DNA from: Ascarosepion bandense
Taxonomy: Eukaryota; Mollusca; Cephalopoda; Sepiida; Sepiidae
NCBI GenBank assembly: GCA_037127315.1
Contig: JBBBDQ010000309.1
Span: 534,501-598,500 of the forward strand
DNA: 64,000 nucleotides
Direction of reading: 5' to 3'
In this document: in pieces, positions 50,201 through 54,268 of the stretch
Position numbering within the stretch: the stretch's first letter is position 1
Layout: every line of letters starts with the position of its first letter
The notes under the pieces: generated by a model
What the model was told of the DNA's origin: nothing
What the model saw: the letters and a program-made list of their open reading frames with translations, nothing else
Database searches by the model: none
Made by a program: the position numbers and the translations under genes

Positions 50201-52916
50201 ATGAAAATAAGAGATAAGTGTAGTTTTACTTAACCTTAAAGTTAACTTTCTTTAAAAAAAAATCTATATTTTCATATATTTGAAAGTTAACTGTCATCTG
50301 AAAAAATTAAATAAAACTATAATTATCACTTATTTTCATATATTTGAAAGTTAACTTTCTTCTGAAATTAAATACCAAAAAAAAAAATGAAAAAAAACCC
50401 TGCAAATACATGCAATATATTTGAAGGTTAATTAAACTACACTTATCACTTATTTTCATTATATTTGAAAGTTAAATTTCTTCTGAAATTAAGTATACAC
50501 AACTTTCTTCTGAAATTAAGTAACCCCCACCCAAAAGAAAAAAAAAACCCAAATACACACAACTTTCTGAAAACTACTGCATTTTTAAAAAATTGTCAAG
50601 TTAACTTTTAACTTCCTTTCCAACTGATGTCATTATTGCTTTATTTTCAATGTTAAGTATAAAAAAATGCTTTATTGTACTACTTATTTTGTTCTTTTTG
50701 TTATTTATAATTTATAAGTATTTTCATATATTTGAAAGTTAACTTTCTTCTGAAATTAAGTACCAAAAAAAAAAAAGAAAAAAAAAACACACAAATACAC
50801 GCAATATATTTGAAGGTTAATTAAACTACATTTATCACTTATTTTCATATATTTGAAAGTTAACTTTCGTCTGAAAAAATTAAGTAAAACTACAACACTT
50901 ATTTTCATTTTTTTTTTAATCATTTCACCCCAAGCAAGGCATTCCACTGCTACTATTGCGCAGGGGGTTACATAGAGGAAAGTGCTGAGAAAGAGTGGTT
51001 AGTTATAGGAAATGTCAGAAGGAGGGTGGTAGACGGATAAGAATACCGAGGATGGGGGTTGGGTAGATGGGTAGAGTGTTTGAGGGAATGGATGCGAGTT
51101 AGTGTGATAAATGTCTATTGACCTTACATTTAAATTCCTGGAGATTGTAGCTGTCGGGGAAGCAGGTATATGGAAGGGAATTCTACAGGCGGGAAGTGCG
51201 AGAGTAGCTGTTAGAGTAGAAATTGCGGTTACATTTTATTGGTTTCACTGTAAAAGGGTGGGACCTAGTTGCTAATCTAGTATCTGTTGCAAATCCATAC
51301 CTAGGGGGCACCATTGCAGCAGAAGCTGTGAAAGTATTTATTTGAAAGTTAACTTTCGTCTGAAAAAGTTAAGTAAAACTACAACACTTATTTTCATATA
51401 TTTGAAAGTTAACTTTCTTCTGAAATTAAGTACCCCCCAAAAAAAAAAAAAAAAACAACACGCAAATACACGCAATATATTTAAAGGTTAATTAAACTAC
51501 ACCTAACACTTATTTTCATATATTTGAAAGTTAACTTTCGTCGAAAAAAATTAAGTAAAACTACAATTATCACTTATTTTCATATATTTGAAAGTTAACT
51601 TTCTTCTGAAATTAAGTACACACAACTTGCTTAAATTACTTACCAAAAAAAAAAAAAAAGGTGGGGGGAAACAAGCAATACACGCAACTTTCTGCTCAAA
51701 TTGAGTTCCGAAAAAAAATAAATCGCGTAGTAATTTCTTCATAGACTTTTCAGTAAAGGGAGTAAATATGCCGAAATTAGCTTCCTACGCCAAAGTCATT
51801 CAGCAGCGAATATCTTCTCTCTGAGTTGGTAGTGGGTGACAAAAAAGCGAGAAGTCCGATTTTTTTCTGGTCGTTAAAATAAAAAAAAAAGGTAGGTTTC
51901 TTCAATATCTAATTGTTGATTTGAGTTCAGCATACAGTTGCACGGAAATATGGCTATTTTGGAAGAATTTGAATTGAAGGGATAAAAAAAACTAAAAGTC
52001 TTCGGGACCTAAAACGAAAATTTACCATATTAAAAAAAAAACTTTAAATAGACAAAAAAAATTTAATTATTTTAAAAATCTTTTGGCTCGATGATTTGTA
52101 TTAAAATTTTCAATTAGTAATATAGTCTTCCAAAAAATTAAACTGCAACAGAACACTACAGGGTTTTTTTGTTTTAAATTTGAAATTATATAAAATATTA
52201 TAAAAATAAAAACAATTATTCATTATTCATCCAATTTTTTTCTTCGGGCTGTCATGACAGTCTGACTGAAGTGAAGAATTGTTTAATTGCTTGTTAAAAT
52301 AAAAGCTTTAATATCATAGTTTTATATTGTATTTTTTATTTTTTACTATTCGAAGCAGATTTTCGGGGGAAAAAAGCCAATGAAGTTTTGCTGCATTTTA
52401 AAACTTTGGCATGTTCTCTTGCCACTTCTAACTGCTATTATAGACGGAAAATGTTTTGTTTTTCTTTTAGTTTTATCAACACTCACAAAACACTCAGTAA
52501 ACAATACATGACAAATTAGCAACAAATTAGGCCAATTATCATGCCAAAGCTAAATATAGTTTTGTGACCAAATAAATAAATTTGGAAATAGTGAACCTTT
52601 TAAGAATAAAGAAACTTTCATCTTAACCGCCACCTAATTCTTACGCTGAGTGAAATCTTAAGCAAACAAAAATCAAAAATCACGTTTCCATATTTCACTT
52701 AGTCTTTCCAATCCATGCTTCAGTCAGTGCTTAATTGTATGATCATACAAGAAAAAATAAAATTGGCATCAATAAACTAACTGATAAAAAAGGATGTGTA
52801 ACTGCGTAGCATAAGACTAAGATAAATAATTTTAAACAATGAAAACTAAGAATAAATGAAAGTTAAACTAAATCAAAGTGAAAGAAAACTTAACTGTTTA
52901 CACCTGAATACGCCAT
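11627..52916 (-). CDS. CCHCR1: CCHCR1-like coiled-coil gene (11 coding exons, 3' end not found)
   Basis: Eleven minus-strand segments bounded by AG/GT signals give about 450 residues of coiled coil. All splices keep phase except one junction (15,568 to 14,840), where about 14 residues seem missing and an unseen short exon is likely. Diagnostic blocks are LSSMTEILNLQEVEL and RWREKVFALLVQ, matching vertebrate CCHCR1 (LQEEEL..., NRWREKVFAL). CCHCR1 is a centriole- and P-body-associated rod protein. Human CCHCR1 is about 780 residues, so roughly 300 C-terminal residues are absent and probably lie beyond base 1. Introns of 1-10 kb hold the transposons listed here. I judge the gene functional because no stop or frameshift falls in any exon. 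Confidence 0.85.
11970..13960 (+). pseudogene. RTE-type LINE fragment (endonuclease to RT 3' end)
   Basis: Plus-strand blocks in order are: an endonuclease part (KINNFYNFLDNTMTFY, KNQIDYATIN), RT start (FCINKITEVINKIYNSGDIS, LPKKPGVKE, RIRPEIG), a D-x-K-F core (IDYPKVFDKI near 12,960), QGC and YADD regions that are damaged, then KKKGLTFNCKKTE and a tail with LYGSEYWTI, MWFYRRILRIS and YLGHVMRKEGLVNLTL. This is the RTE-clade ORF order. Multiple frameshifts and stops make it dead. It lies in or beside the last recognised intron, opposite in strand to the host gene. Confidence 0.8.
13961..14324. other. AT-rich intron spacer
   Basis: No coding or RNA motif seen between the RTE tail and the SINE. 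Confidence 0.4.
14325..14655 (+). repeat. tRNA-derived SINE
   Basis: The head has an A-box-like TGGATATCGG and a B-box GTTCGAATTCC about 35 bases later, the internal pol III promoter of a tRNA-related SINE. The body shares GGCAACCAGTCTACTGCAG with the copies at 9.6 and 48.9 kb. It ends in a CACT/CTCA simple repeat. Cephalopod SINEs have this form. Confidence 0.85.
14730..14840 (-). CDS. CCHCR1: CCHCR1-like exon 10
   Basis: The 111-base exon has acceptor AATTTGCAG and donor GTAATA. It encodes ISDIQNDMESAENQIQILSH then SLSDKQAQLDISNNNSN, aligning without gaps to the VASLQEKVTS...SLQDKAAE stretch of human CCHCR1. An alternative acceptor 7 bases in would fit exon 9's phase but drops conserved residues. 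Confidence 0.8.
15000..15140 (-). repeat. repeat shared with the PLE 3' end at 39.5 kb
   Basis: The segment with GTATGACAAAGTGAAAAAG and CATGTCCATGAACGAGAAATG aligns to 39,510-39,620. The 39.5 kb copy carries a hammerhead-like core; in this one the core has decayed. It is probably a PLE 3' relic. Confidence 0.6.
15141..15567. other. intron sequence; possible hidden short exon
   Basis: The splice phase between exons 9 and 10 calls for a small exon here, but I found none with good acceptor, donor and frame. No other feature seen. Confidence 0.35.
15568..15632 (-). CDS. CCHCR1: CCHCR1-like exon 9 (WREKVFAL block)
   Basis: The 65-base exon has acceptor CTATTTCAG and donor GTGAAA. It encodes WREKVFALLVQQKSARVVLKK, the best-conserved CCHCR1 motif (WREKVFALMVQLK in human). 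It leaves one base, which does not fit the next recognised exon start, so a short exon may be missing between them. Confidence 0.88.
15894..15926. repeat. (AT)n microsatellite
   Basis: A run of alternating T and A. Confidence 0.9.
16000..16143 (+). repeat. direct repeat flanking a LINE, left copy
   Basis: About 130 bases starting at TTTAGCTTGGAAACAACAA and ending CACCTCAATATATATAAT are repeated at 17,147-17,268, on the far side of the LINE fragment. Confidence 0.8.
16190..17122 (-). pseudogene. LINE reverse transcriptase C-terminal fragment
   Basis: The minus strand reads MAHSEEALQQFISCFMY, FGLIINLKK, NITIGDYTLELAEDFTYLG, AKRVWNN and SRLLYGSESWTL. This is the RT thumb and tail of an animal non-LTR retroelement of the endonuclease-RT type. 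An open stretch of 182 codons is preserved at 16,574-17,122; the rest is shifted and includes cysteine-rich sequence at the C-terminus. It is 5' truncated. Confidence 0.8.
17147..17275 (+). repeat. direct repeat flanking a LINE, right copy
   Basis: Second copy of the repeat at 16,000-16,143, lacking a short internal segment. It is followed by an (AT)n(GT)n microsatellite at 17,276-17,316. Confidence 0.8.
17465..17840 (+). repeat. purine-rich tract with an imperfect tandem duplication
   Basis: The stretch is almost purely A and G. A ~75-90 base segment (GTGAGAAAATATAGAGAGG ... AGAGAGAAATTTTAAATTTT) occurs at 17,588-17,656 and again at 17,767-17,838. Confidence 0.75.
17950..18200. repeat. very AT-rich low-complexity DNA
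   Basis: Variants of AAATA, AATAA and TAAAA repeat with few C or G. Confidence 0.85.
18240..19410 (-). pseudogene. mariner-family transposase, decayed
   Basis: Minus-strand blocks match the SETMAR/Hsmar-like order: LHEFKLRHSA, then KVTTLNKWVPHDLNENKI, RHFEVCSMLFLQ, DPFLTESSLVMKSESFM, PPNISQSQSCINKRLWW (PKPKLHQKK...VWW in the family), TSFWKPIRALMQSF, and LLDNARPH-region and DYHFLST remnants. Mariner transposases are DDD/D enzymes that cut and paste at TA sites. Stops, shifts and an inserted inverted duplication (18,860-19,086) kill this copy. Confidence 0.75.
18860..19086. repeat. 228 bp near-perfect palindrome inside the mariner
   Basis: The left arm 18,860-18,972 and right arm 18,973-19,086 are reverse complements with few differences. 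The axis falls between C18972 and G18973 in GCATC/GATGC, with no spacer. The right arm is the real transposase sequence (coding for NKWVPHDLN...FEVCSM); the left arm is an inverted duplicate. Confidence 0.88.
19411..19939. other. AT-rich intron with an (AT)n run
   Basis: An (AT)n tract lies at about 19,581-19,600. No gene is seen. Confidence 0.4.
19940..19992 (-). CDS. CCHCR1: CCHCR1-like exon 8 (53 bases)
   Basis: Acceptor TATTTTACAG and donor GTTTAT. It encodes DKYGDSSKEKQENALLK plus two bases (AG), which with the G opening exon 9 make arginine. The resulting LLKRW junction matches the LLNRW of vertebrate CCHCR1. Confidence 0.85.
20090..20740 (-). pseudogene. RTE-type LINE 3' fragment
   Basis: The minus strand reads DDTMILKKEKIFQ, VLQFKYLGSVLTDDGKC then NTEIQRHIK, and LYGSECWTITTQMKKRL, i.e. 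the RT palm to tail of an RTE-like element, similar to the 12-14 kb copy but in reverse orientation. Stops and shifts interrupt it. It lies in the intron upstream of host exon 8. Confidence 0.78.
20741..22040. other. intron sequence without recognised gene
   Basis: Contains an (AT)n tract near 21,790-21,815. The 21,440-21,700 segment is less AT-rich and may belong to a dispersed repeat, but I could not place it in a family. Confidence 0.35.
22050..23560 (+). pseudogene. Ty3/Gypsy pol fragment (protease-RT linker, RT, RNase H)
   Basis: Plus-strand blocks in order: EGEEANILEARVEECKMG, FVLSKDMEGHFCHLQMVFD, KYGLKLKLPKCQFLKNETKY, GVKPDMDEVQLIRSMPKS, QSFDALKEQLTAVHLLPYPD and KKKTYAVVYSLQNLYYYLDG then IKTHHKSL. 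This is the RT palm (past the catalytic site), RT thumb and RNase H of a Gypsy element. The YxDD box itself is disrupted. Numerous stops. Confidence 0.8.
23550..24062 (-). pseudogene. LINE AP-endonuclease fragment
   Basis: Minus-strand frame reads IYCNFNVHYKDWLVDFNKTD, SRYCREFCIAYELTQIIEEP, a TGA, then VVNLLDLFLISCPEKCTGKV and IGMSDHSLVSV. The N-x-H...DWL and SDHSLV motifs are of the apurinic-like endonuclease of animal LINEs. The TGA stands in the same frame in a context that suggests loss of a CGA codon. Confidence 0.75.
24212..24319 (-). CDS. CCHCR1: CCHCR1-like exon 7 (conserved block)
   Basis: The 108-base exon has acceptor ATTACAG and donor GTAATC. It encodes VCAAEKEHLQSNIEFLNIRL then SSMTEILNLQEVELSQ. 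The L-x-V/I-R-x-x-S-L/M-T-x-I-L-x-L-Q-E-x-E-L pattern is a hallmark of CCHCR1. The preceding intron of 9.7 kb holds the nested mariner/LTR/Tx1 block. Confidence 0.88.
24500..24580 (+). repeat. candidate terminal inverted repeat, left
   Basis: CTAGTCAGCAGAGCCACCTT and the nearby GGGGCCCC resemble, in inverse orientation, the segment at 32,620-32,700 (CTAGCAGGGTCATCTTAACA...GGGCCCCT on the minus strand). The pair encloses the nested block. The match is imperfect. Confidence 0.4.
24640..25870. other. unassigned intron DNA within the nested block
   Basis: Short ORFs only. It may be internal sequence of a non-autonomous transposon bounded by the candidate inverted repeats at 24.5 and 32.7 kb. No motif recognised. 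Confidence 0.3.
25970..26423 (+). pseudogene. mariner-like transposase, N-terminal and central part (split)
   Basis: NISECLGANLRTVQKIQKEL at about 26,095-26,160 is a helix-turn-helix DNA-binding segment. After an internal deletion, VITSDGEVMSLFIFP follows at about 26,199, then EAYIKCPE, RVAAGRFYARQ-DSAPHT and RRTQSWLSENFCNH, ending ISYIWP at 26,423. These are the first two catalytic regions of an IS630/mariner-type transposase. The C-terminus lies at 32,281, beyond an LTR retrotransposon block. Confidence 0.75.
26443..26556 (-). repeat. partial LTR copy (third)
   Basis: The segment aligns to the LTRs at 27,767 and 31,930 over GCAACGCTTCACTCAGGACT ... TTTCCTGCACACCATAAACA and the CT-rich run that follows. 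It stops where the Tx1 fragment begins. Confidence 0.75.
26560..27766 (-). pseudogene. Tx1-clade LINE 3' fragment (ORF2 tail plus 3' UTR)
   Basis: Its 3' UTR aligns to that of the complete element at 53,561-54,268 (ATTATGGCACAAG... onward). The minus-strand coding end reads WHVGNRVALFLVL, YLNNREFLLTWQLIQNVLFL and CHQCDRSLEEMALHAFYHC, matching the zf-RVT-like C-terminus (CERC...HAFYHC) of the full-length ORF2. It is 5' truncated and full of stops. Confidence 0.85.
27767..28128 (-). repeat. 3' LTR of the nested retrotransposon
   Basis: On the minus strand it starts TGTGGCAGAG at 28,128, right after a purine run (AAATTGGGGGGGAG, 28,129-28,142) that serves as polypurine tract. It has a GGATAAAAAGAGC TATA-like box and aligns over its length to 31,930-32,270. 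Confidence 0.85.
30020..30667 (-). pseudogene. reverse transcriptase of the nested element, split by a Tx1 insert
   Basis: The catalytic YVDD box is retained at about 30,020-30,038 (STYVDDIFINES). The first half ends at DLRNVYLQIHIEKELL near 30,345. Between them the RT palm residues normally present are absent and replaced by LINE sequence, so the enzyme cannot be whole. Confidence 0.78.
30078..30343 (-). repeat. second copy of a Tx1 fragment inside the RT
   Basis: Nearly identical to 27,499-27,766 over about 265 bases, with only a handful of differences by eye. It begins at GACATAATCCTAG and ends at GAGGATCCTCAA in both copies. A 12-base GGTTGCCGACAT occurs at its left edge (30,071-30,082) and again within its right part (about 30,305). 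Confidence 0.9.
31930..32270 (-). repeat. 5' LTR of the nested retrotransposon
   Basis: Aligns to 27,767-28,128 over nearly full length, lacking the outermost ~13 bases. It contains GGATAAAAAGAGC as TATA-like box on the minus strand. Divergence from the other LTR is clear by eye, so the insertion is not recent. Confidence 0.85.
32281..32465 (+). pseudogene. mariner-like transposase, C-terminal part (split)
   Basis: The plus strand reads PLDYYV-DAVKRETNKTLNTKDELKEK, IMAAFTNSH, then CKRF-SHLEANGNFIE, the C-terminal third of the same IS630/mariner-type family whose N-terminal part ends at 26,423. The joint between the two pieces (IWP | NPLDYYV in the family) is where the retrotransposon block sits. 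Confidence 0.75.
32600..32710 (-). repeat. candidate terminal inverted repeat, right
   Basis: Minus-strand GACTAGCAGGGTCATCTTAA and GGGCCCCT resemble the left repeat at 24,500-24,580. Confidence 0.4.
32711..33999. other. AT-rich intron
   Basis: Only a small tandem (AGCTAGGTGAAATCTAAA twice at about 33,810-33,844) stands out. No gene or element was recognised. Confidence 0.45.
34000..34135 (-). CDS. CCHCR1: CCHCR1-like exon 6
   Basis: The 136-base exon has acceptor CATTTCAG and donor GTAAGT. Its first base completes asparagine, then LKTTESENQCKQIAQLKIY ... EILKTENNTLKNKLK. Helical throughout. Confidence 0.85.
34136..36684. other. 2.5 kb intron without recognised elements
   Basis: Both strands show only short ORFs. 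A B-box-like GAGTTCAATCC at about 35,100 may be a SINE scrap. The open stretch at 35,792-36,064 shows no family motif. Confidence 0.4.
36685..36872 (-). CDS. CCHCR1: CCHCR1-like exon 5
   Basis: The 188-base exon reads LAVLSQDHQSEVEILQNQRG and continues as coiled coil to QQEL. Acceptor CTTTAAAG, donor GTAAGG. It starts in phase 0 and leaves two bases, taken up by the next exon. Confidence 0.85.
37172..37240. repeat. perfect 31 bp inverted repeat with 7-base loop
   Basis: Left arm 37,172-37,202 and right arm 37,210-37,240 are exact reverse complements (ends AACTGATGG... and ...CCATCAGTT). It lies 28 bases outside the left terminal repeat of the Tc1-like element. It forms a strong hairpin in either strand. 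Confidence 0.95.
37268..37378 (+). repeat. TIR, left
   Basis: Inverse copy of 39,288-39,403 with modest divergence. Confidence 0.85.
38430..38770 (+). repeat. GC-rich insert, candidate solo LTR
   Basis: Unlike its surroundings this stretch is GC-balanced. It has GCCGGGCGCGAGATTG, then AAATAAAGCATCC (polyadenylation-like AATAAA) and a C-rich segment after it, as in LTR R/U5 regions. No TSD or partner LTR was identified. Confidence 0.4.
39288..39403 (-). repeat. TIR, right
   Basis: Inverse copy of 37,268-37,378; the conserved inner edge reads CTAGCTGGTCAAAAGTTAAG on the minus strand. Confidence 0.85.
39551..39590 (-). ncRNA. hammerhead-like core in PLE 3' end (candidate)
   Basis: The minus strand has CTGATGA (39,582-39,576), a short stem TTCT/AGGA, and GAAAC (39,562-39,558) followed by GTC. 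CUGAUGA and GAAA are the two invariant strands of a hammerhead ribozyme. Stem III and the cleavage triplet are not evident, so activity is uncertain. Confidence 0.42.
39919..40104 (-). pseudogene. PLE GIY-YIG endonuclease remnant
   Basis: GIYSIIC...EYIKETSRN carries the GIY and the YIG-equivalent (YIK) with two cysteines between, as in PLE endonucleases. A stop ends it after about 61 codons. Confidence 0.72.
40441..40800 (+). promoter_or_regulatory. promoter-like block: inverted CCAAT pair and TATA
   Basis: ATTGGTT at 40,581 and AGCCAAT at 40,595 form an inverted CCAAT pair. TTATAAGC follows about 62 bases later at 40,663. The stretch is GC-richer than its flanks. It may be an LTR. The same layout recurs at 61,367-61,495. 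Confidence 0.45.
40801..41422. other. AT-rich intron spacer
   Basis: Contains an (AT)n run near 41,142-41,158. No gene seen. Confidence 0.4.
41423..41836 (-). CDS. CCHCR1: CCHCR1-like exon 4 (long coiled coil)
   Basis: The 414-base exon encodes 138 residues rich in E, K, Q and L with heptad spacing (for example LLEDKHQKEIQKILDDHRTE). The acceptor is TTTTTTTAG and the donor is GTCAGT after AAG. Phase is 0 at both ends. Confidence 0.85.
42297..42317 (+). repeat. poly-T tract
   Basis: About 21 consecutive T. It may be the 3' A-tail of a minus-oriented retroposon or lie at the edge of the Gypsy remnant to its right. Confidence 0.8.
42796..42996 (-). pseudogene. Gypsy integrase zinc-binding fragment
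   Basis: IKWCKTCIERRKFRQTK provides the C-x2-C half of the zinc module, followed by PWYRVHMGHAHVNEVG, the start of the core in this group. Confidence 0.6.
43637..43828 (-). pseudogene. Gypsy gag fragment
   Basis: Capsid-type helical sequence with VIEYAICLKEVAKYCELDKL and SIEEDLIQMKLGD, similar to the gag of K02A2.6-type Gypsy elements. Confidence 0.65.
44402..44690 (-). repeat. retroposon-like repeat ending in an A-tail
   Basis: On the minus strand it ends GCTTGGAGTGATATGATTAA then oligo-A. The segment GCGCAGGGGGCTACATA recurs at about 50,965 in a second copy that also abuts oligo-T. An internal ~65 base stretch is tandemly duplicated (44,475-44,545 and 44,620-44,690). Confidence 0.65.
44691..45361. 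other. intron spacer
   Basis: No recognised gene. Short ORFs only. Confidence 0.4.
45362..45395 (-). CDS. CCHCR1: CCHCR1-like exon 3 (34-base micro-exon)
   Basis: Acceptor TTTTACAG and donor GTGAGA. The first base completes the leucine codon left by exon 2, then come QKQKKLPPEKM, ending on a codon boundary that suits exon 4. Only the splice phase identifies this very short exon. Confidence 0.7.
45640..46060 (-). pseudogene. Copia-like RT / RNase H fragment
   Basis: Minus-strand blocks FKYLGFNI and IGKIHWLATQSEPDLSYE-like (the tryptophan codon is a stop), DVTSSLKDKK match the Copia-type RT-to-RNase H junction (QLNW-ATQTRPDLSYDV). Frames shift between blocks. Match is by short motif only. Confidence 0.5.
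46300..46980 (+). pseudogene. Tc1-like transposase fragment
   Basis: The plus strand reads DYNFILVQDNIPMYKAKVTQ near 46,552-46,612, matching the catalytic DNAPCHKAK region of Tc1 transposases. Weaker similarity extends on both sides. Stops follow. Confidence 0.55.
47191..47236. repeat. (AT)n microsatellite
   Basis: About 23 AT repeats, 85 bases left of host exon 2. Its length in the assembly may be inexact. Confidence 0.95.
47321..47441 (-). CDS. CCHCR1: CCHCR1-like exon 2
   Basis: The 121-base exon has acceptor CATCAG and donor GTAAGT. It encodes SSTYQLLTPNAFELTQPPD... and ends KQENE with two bases over. The first part is non-helical; the heptad pattern begins at its end (LSDALSEITRLKQENE). 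Confidence 0.8.
47442..48390. other. intron 1 sequence, partly PLE-derived
   Basis: No coding feature. The part from about 48,060 to 48,480 leads into a hammerhead-like motif and is probably a PLE 3' relic. An (AT)n run lies near 47,822. Confidence 0.35.
48396..48430 (+). ncRNA. hammerhead-like core (candidate), PLE relic
   Basis: CTGAAGA at 48,400-48,406 and GAAAC at 48,420-48,424 enclose a stem (AGAACA with TGTTCT). The stem uses bases of the core, so a working hammerhead is unlikely. Position and shape resemble the motifs at 1,180 and 39,560. Confidence 0.3.
48905..49205 (-). repeat. tRNA-derived SINE, inverse orientation
   Basis: Reverse-strand copy of the SINE at 14.3 kb. B-box GTTCGAATTCC lies at about 49,155-49,165, and the GGTTGCCAACC and CTGCAGAAAG body segments are conserved. 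Confidence 0.85.
49285..49690 (+). repeat. direct repeat, intron copy of the upstream region
   Basis: About 400 bases starting CCACTCATTTTCGATAACTA align, with gaps, to 53,085-53,400. The two copies flank the long-TIR element and exon 1. Confidence 0.65.
49805..50140 (+). repeat. long TIR, left arm
   Basis: Pairs with 51,640-52,035 over roughly 300 bases with small gaps. Confidence 0.82.
50160..51640. repeat. internal satellite-like array
   Basis: Tandem and partly inverted units, roughly 60-130 bases, each with TTTGAAAGTTAACTTTC. GAAAGTTAACTTTC is itself a palindrome. Oligo-A runs separate many units. The array is interrupted at 50,910-51,330. Confidence 0.8.
50910..51330 (-). repeat. retroposon-like insert, second copy
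   Basis: Begins with oligo-T, then the CCCCAAGCAAGGC and GCGCAGGGGGTTACATA blocks shared with 44,402-44,500. It is GC-richer than the array it interrupts. Confidence 0.65.
51640..52035 (-). repeat. long TIR, right arm
   Basis: Inverse copy of 49,805-50,140, slightly longer by small insertions. Confidence 0.82.
52036..52903. other. intron 1 start region
   Basis: AT-rich, no recognised element between the long-TIR element and exon 1. Confidence 0.4.
52904..52916 (-). CDS. CCHCR1: CCHCR1-like exon 1 coding part (start codon)
   Basis: ATG GCG TAT TCA G followed by GTGTAA gives M-A-Y-S plus one base. That base joins the GG at the start of the next exon to make glycine, so the phase fits. The ATG lies in an AAAATGG context. 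It is the weakest exon call because it is only 13 bases long. Confidence 0.55.
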
Positions 52917-53100
52917 TTTCCTGATTTGAGAGTTACCTCCCTTAAAATATCAAGCTTGAACACGCTGAAAATTTACTTCCTGGCCCAAGAAGCAGATGGT
53001 TGGGGGCGGCACTTTAACAGCGATATTTTGCGTGTGAAAATAATTGAAGACGCAATCAATCATTTTTTTTGTAAGTATCTCCACTCATTTTCGATACCTA
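52917..53100 (-). promoter_or_regulatory. putative 5' UTR and proximal promoter of the CCHCR1-like gene
   Basis: Immediately upstream of the predicted ATG, this is the least AT-biased part of the local flank (for example GGTTGGGGGCGGCAC at about 53,000). No TATA box is clear. Assignment rests on position only. Confidence 0.35.
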
Positions 53101-53400
53101 AGTTTTAAATTGATTTTTTTTTTAAATTAAAAATCGTTTGCTTCAAACTTTAATTTTTTAGCTCACTTTAATTAAAATTTATTTCCAGTACGAAAAAATA
53201 ACATCGGGTGTAAGACTAAGAGTTCTCAGTTTTAAAAACCTTGCAAAAATAAAAAAGAATATACATTTTTAAATTTTTCATTTTTGGAAAATTAACAAAT
53301 TTAAAGTTAAATTAATCTGATTTTAAATATTACTTGTTTATGGTATAAAATTTAGAATAAAAAATATTTCTTAATCAGAAAGGTCTGACTTGTTCACCTT
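53085..53400 (+). repeat. direct repeat, upstream copy
   Basis: Partner of 49,285-49,690, beginning CCACTCATTTTCGATACCTA. Confidence 0.65.
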
Positions 53401-53541
53401 TCAAGTTAGGCGAAAATCAGTTCATACATCTGGAAGTACGGTAACTAAAAAAAATGGCATCACCTAATTTAACATTTCTATAAAAAAAAAATTATAGCTA
53501 AGTGAGTTGTCTCACCCTGTCAAATCCACTCTCTAGAGGAC

Positions 53542-53560
53542 AACTGGATTAGGGTACTCT
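53542..53560. repeat. target-site duplication, left
   Basis: AACTGGATTAGGGTACTCT, identical to 59,742-59,760. It marks the 3' end of the Tx1-clade element. Confidence 0.95.
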
Positions 53561-54268
53561 GTATTTATTTTGTATTATATACAAAATTATGGCACAAGGC
53601 CTAAAAGGGGAGGGGGAGAGGTTGGTTCTCACGTAACTATCCTATACCTAGCTAAACACTGTCACGACCCATTCACTCGTTACAATTTGCACAGTCACCA
53701 AAAGAACCCATCCATCTACTCCCAATCCTTCGTACACCACAATGCCAGAGACTTACAAGGGACACCTAAAAAGTGGGAGAAATTAACCCATGACAATAAA
53801 AATGTAATTATATACAATATAATATATACAATGATTTGTACAATATAATGTAAAATATTTAATGAAAAATGAAATGATGGGAGGGGGATGAACCCAAAAA
53901 TAAACTAAAAATACAACAAATTTTTGAACTAAAATAATAATCAATGTTAGTAAGAACCGTCCATCCCAGAAAAACAGAGTGGCCGCTGTATTCCGCCAAA
54001 CGACGAAATCAAGAAGCACACTCGCTAAGGGAGTGGGGGGGGGGGTAAAAAATTAGTGGAATGGGACAATAAAAGGCTGAACCAGCCGAGATAAAAAGGA
54101 GACCAAAACAAACTGGGGAGGTTGGGAATCTCGACATGGCTCATAACAAAAGAGAAAGCCGGGTATAGGCTAGGAACACATTCATTCACTTTAACTAGGT
54201 ACACAAGAGAGAACTAGCTTAACCAGGGGAGGGTTCCAGAGAAATCCACCCCGATGTAACCAGCAAAT

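Larger units (their letters stand above)
49805..52035. mobile_element. long-TIR (foldback-like) element with internal satellite
   Basis: The left end 49,805-50,140 is the reverse complement of 51,640-52,035: both carry TTTTAGGTCCCGAAG, CTCAAATCAACAATTAGATA, GAAGAAACCTACC and AACGACCAGAAAAAAA. Between lie at least ten AT-rich units built on ATATTTGAAAGTTAACTTTC with TCTGAAATTAAGTA. No transposase is present, so it is non-autonomous. A retroposon-like insert sits at 50,910-51,330. Confidence 0.85.
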
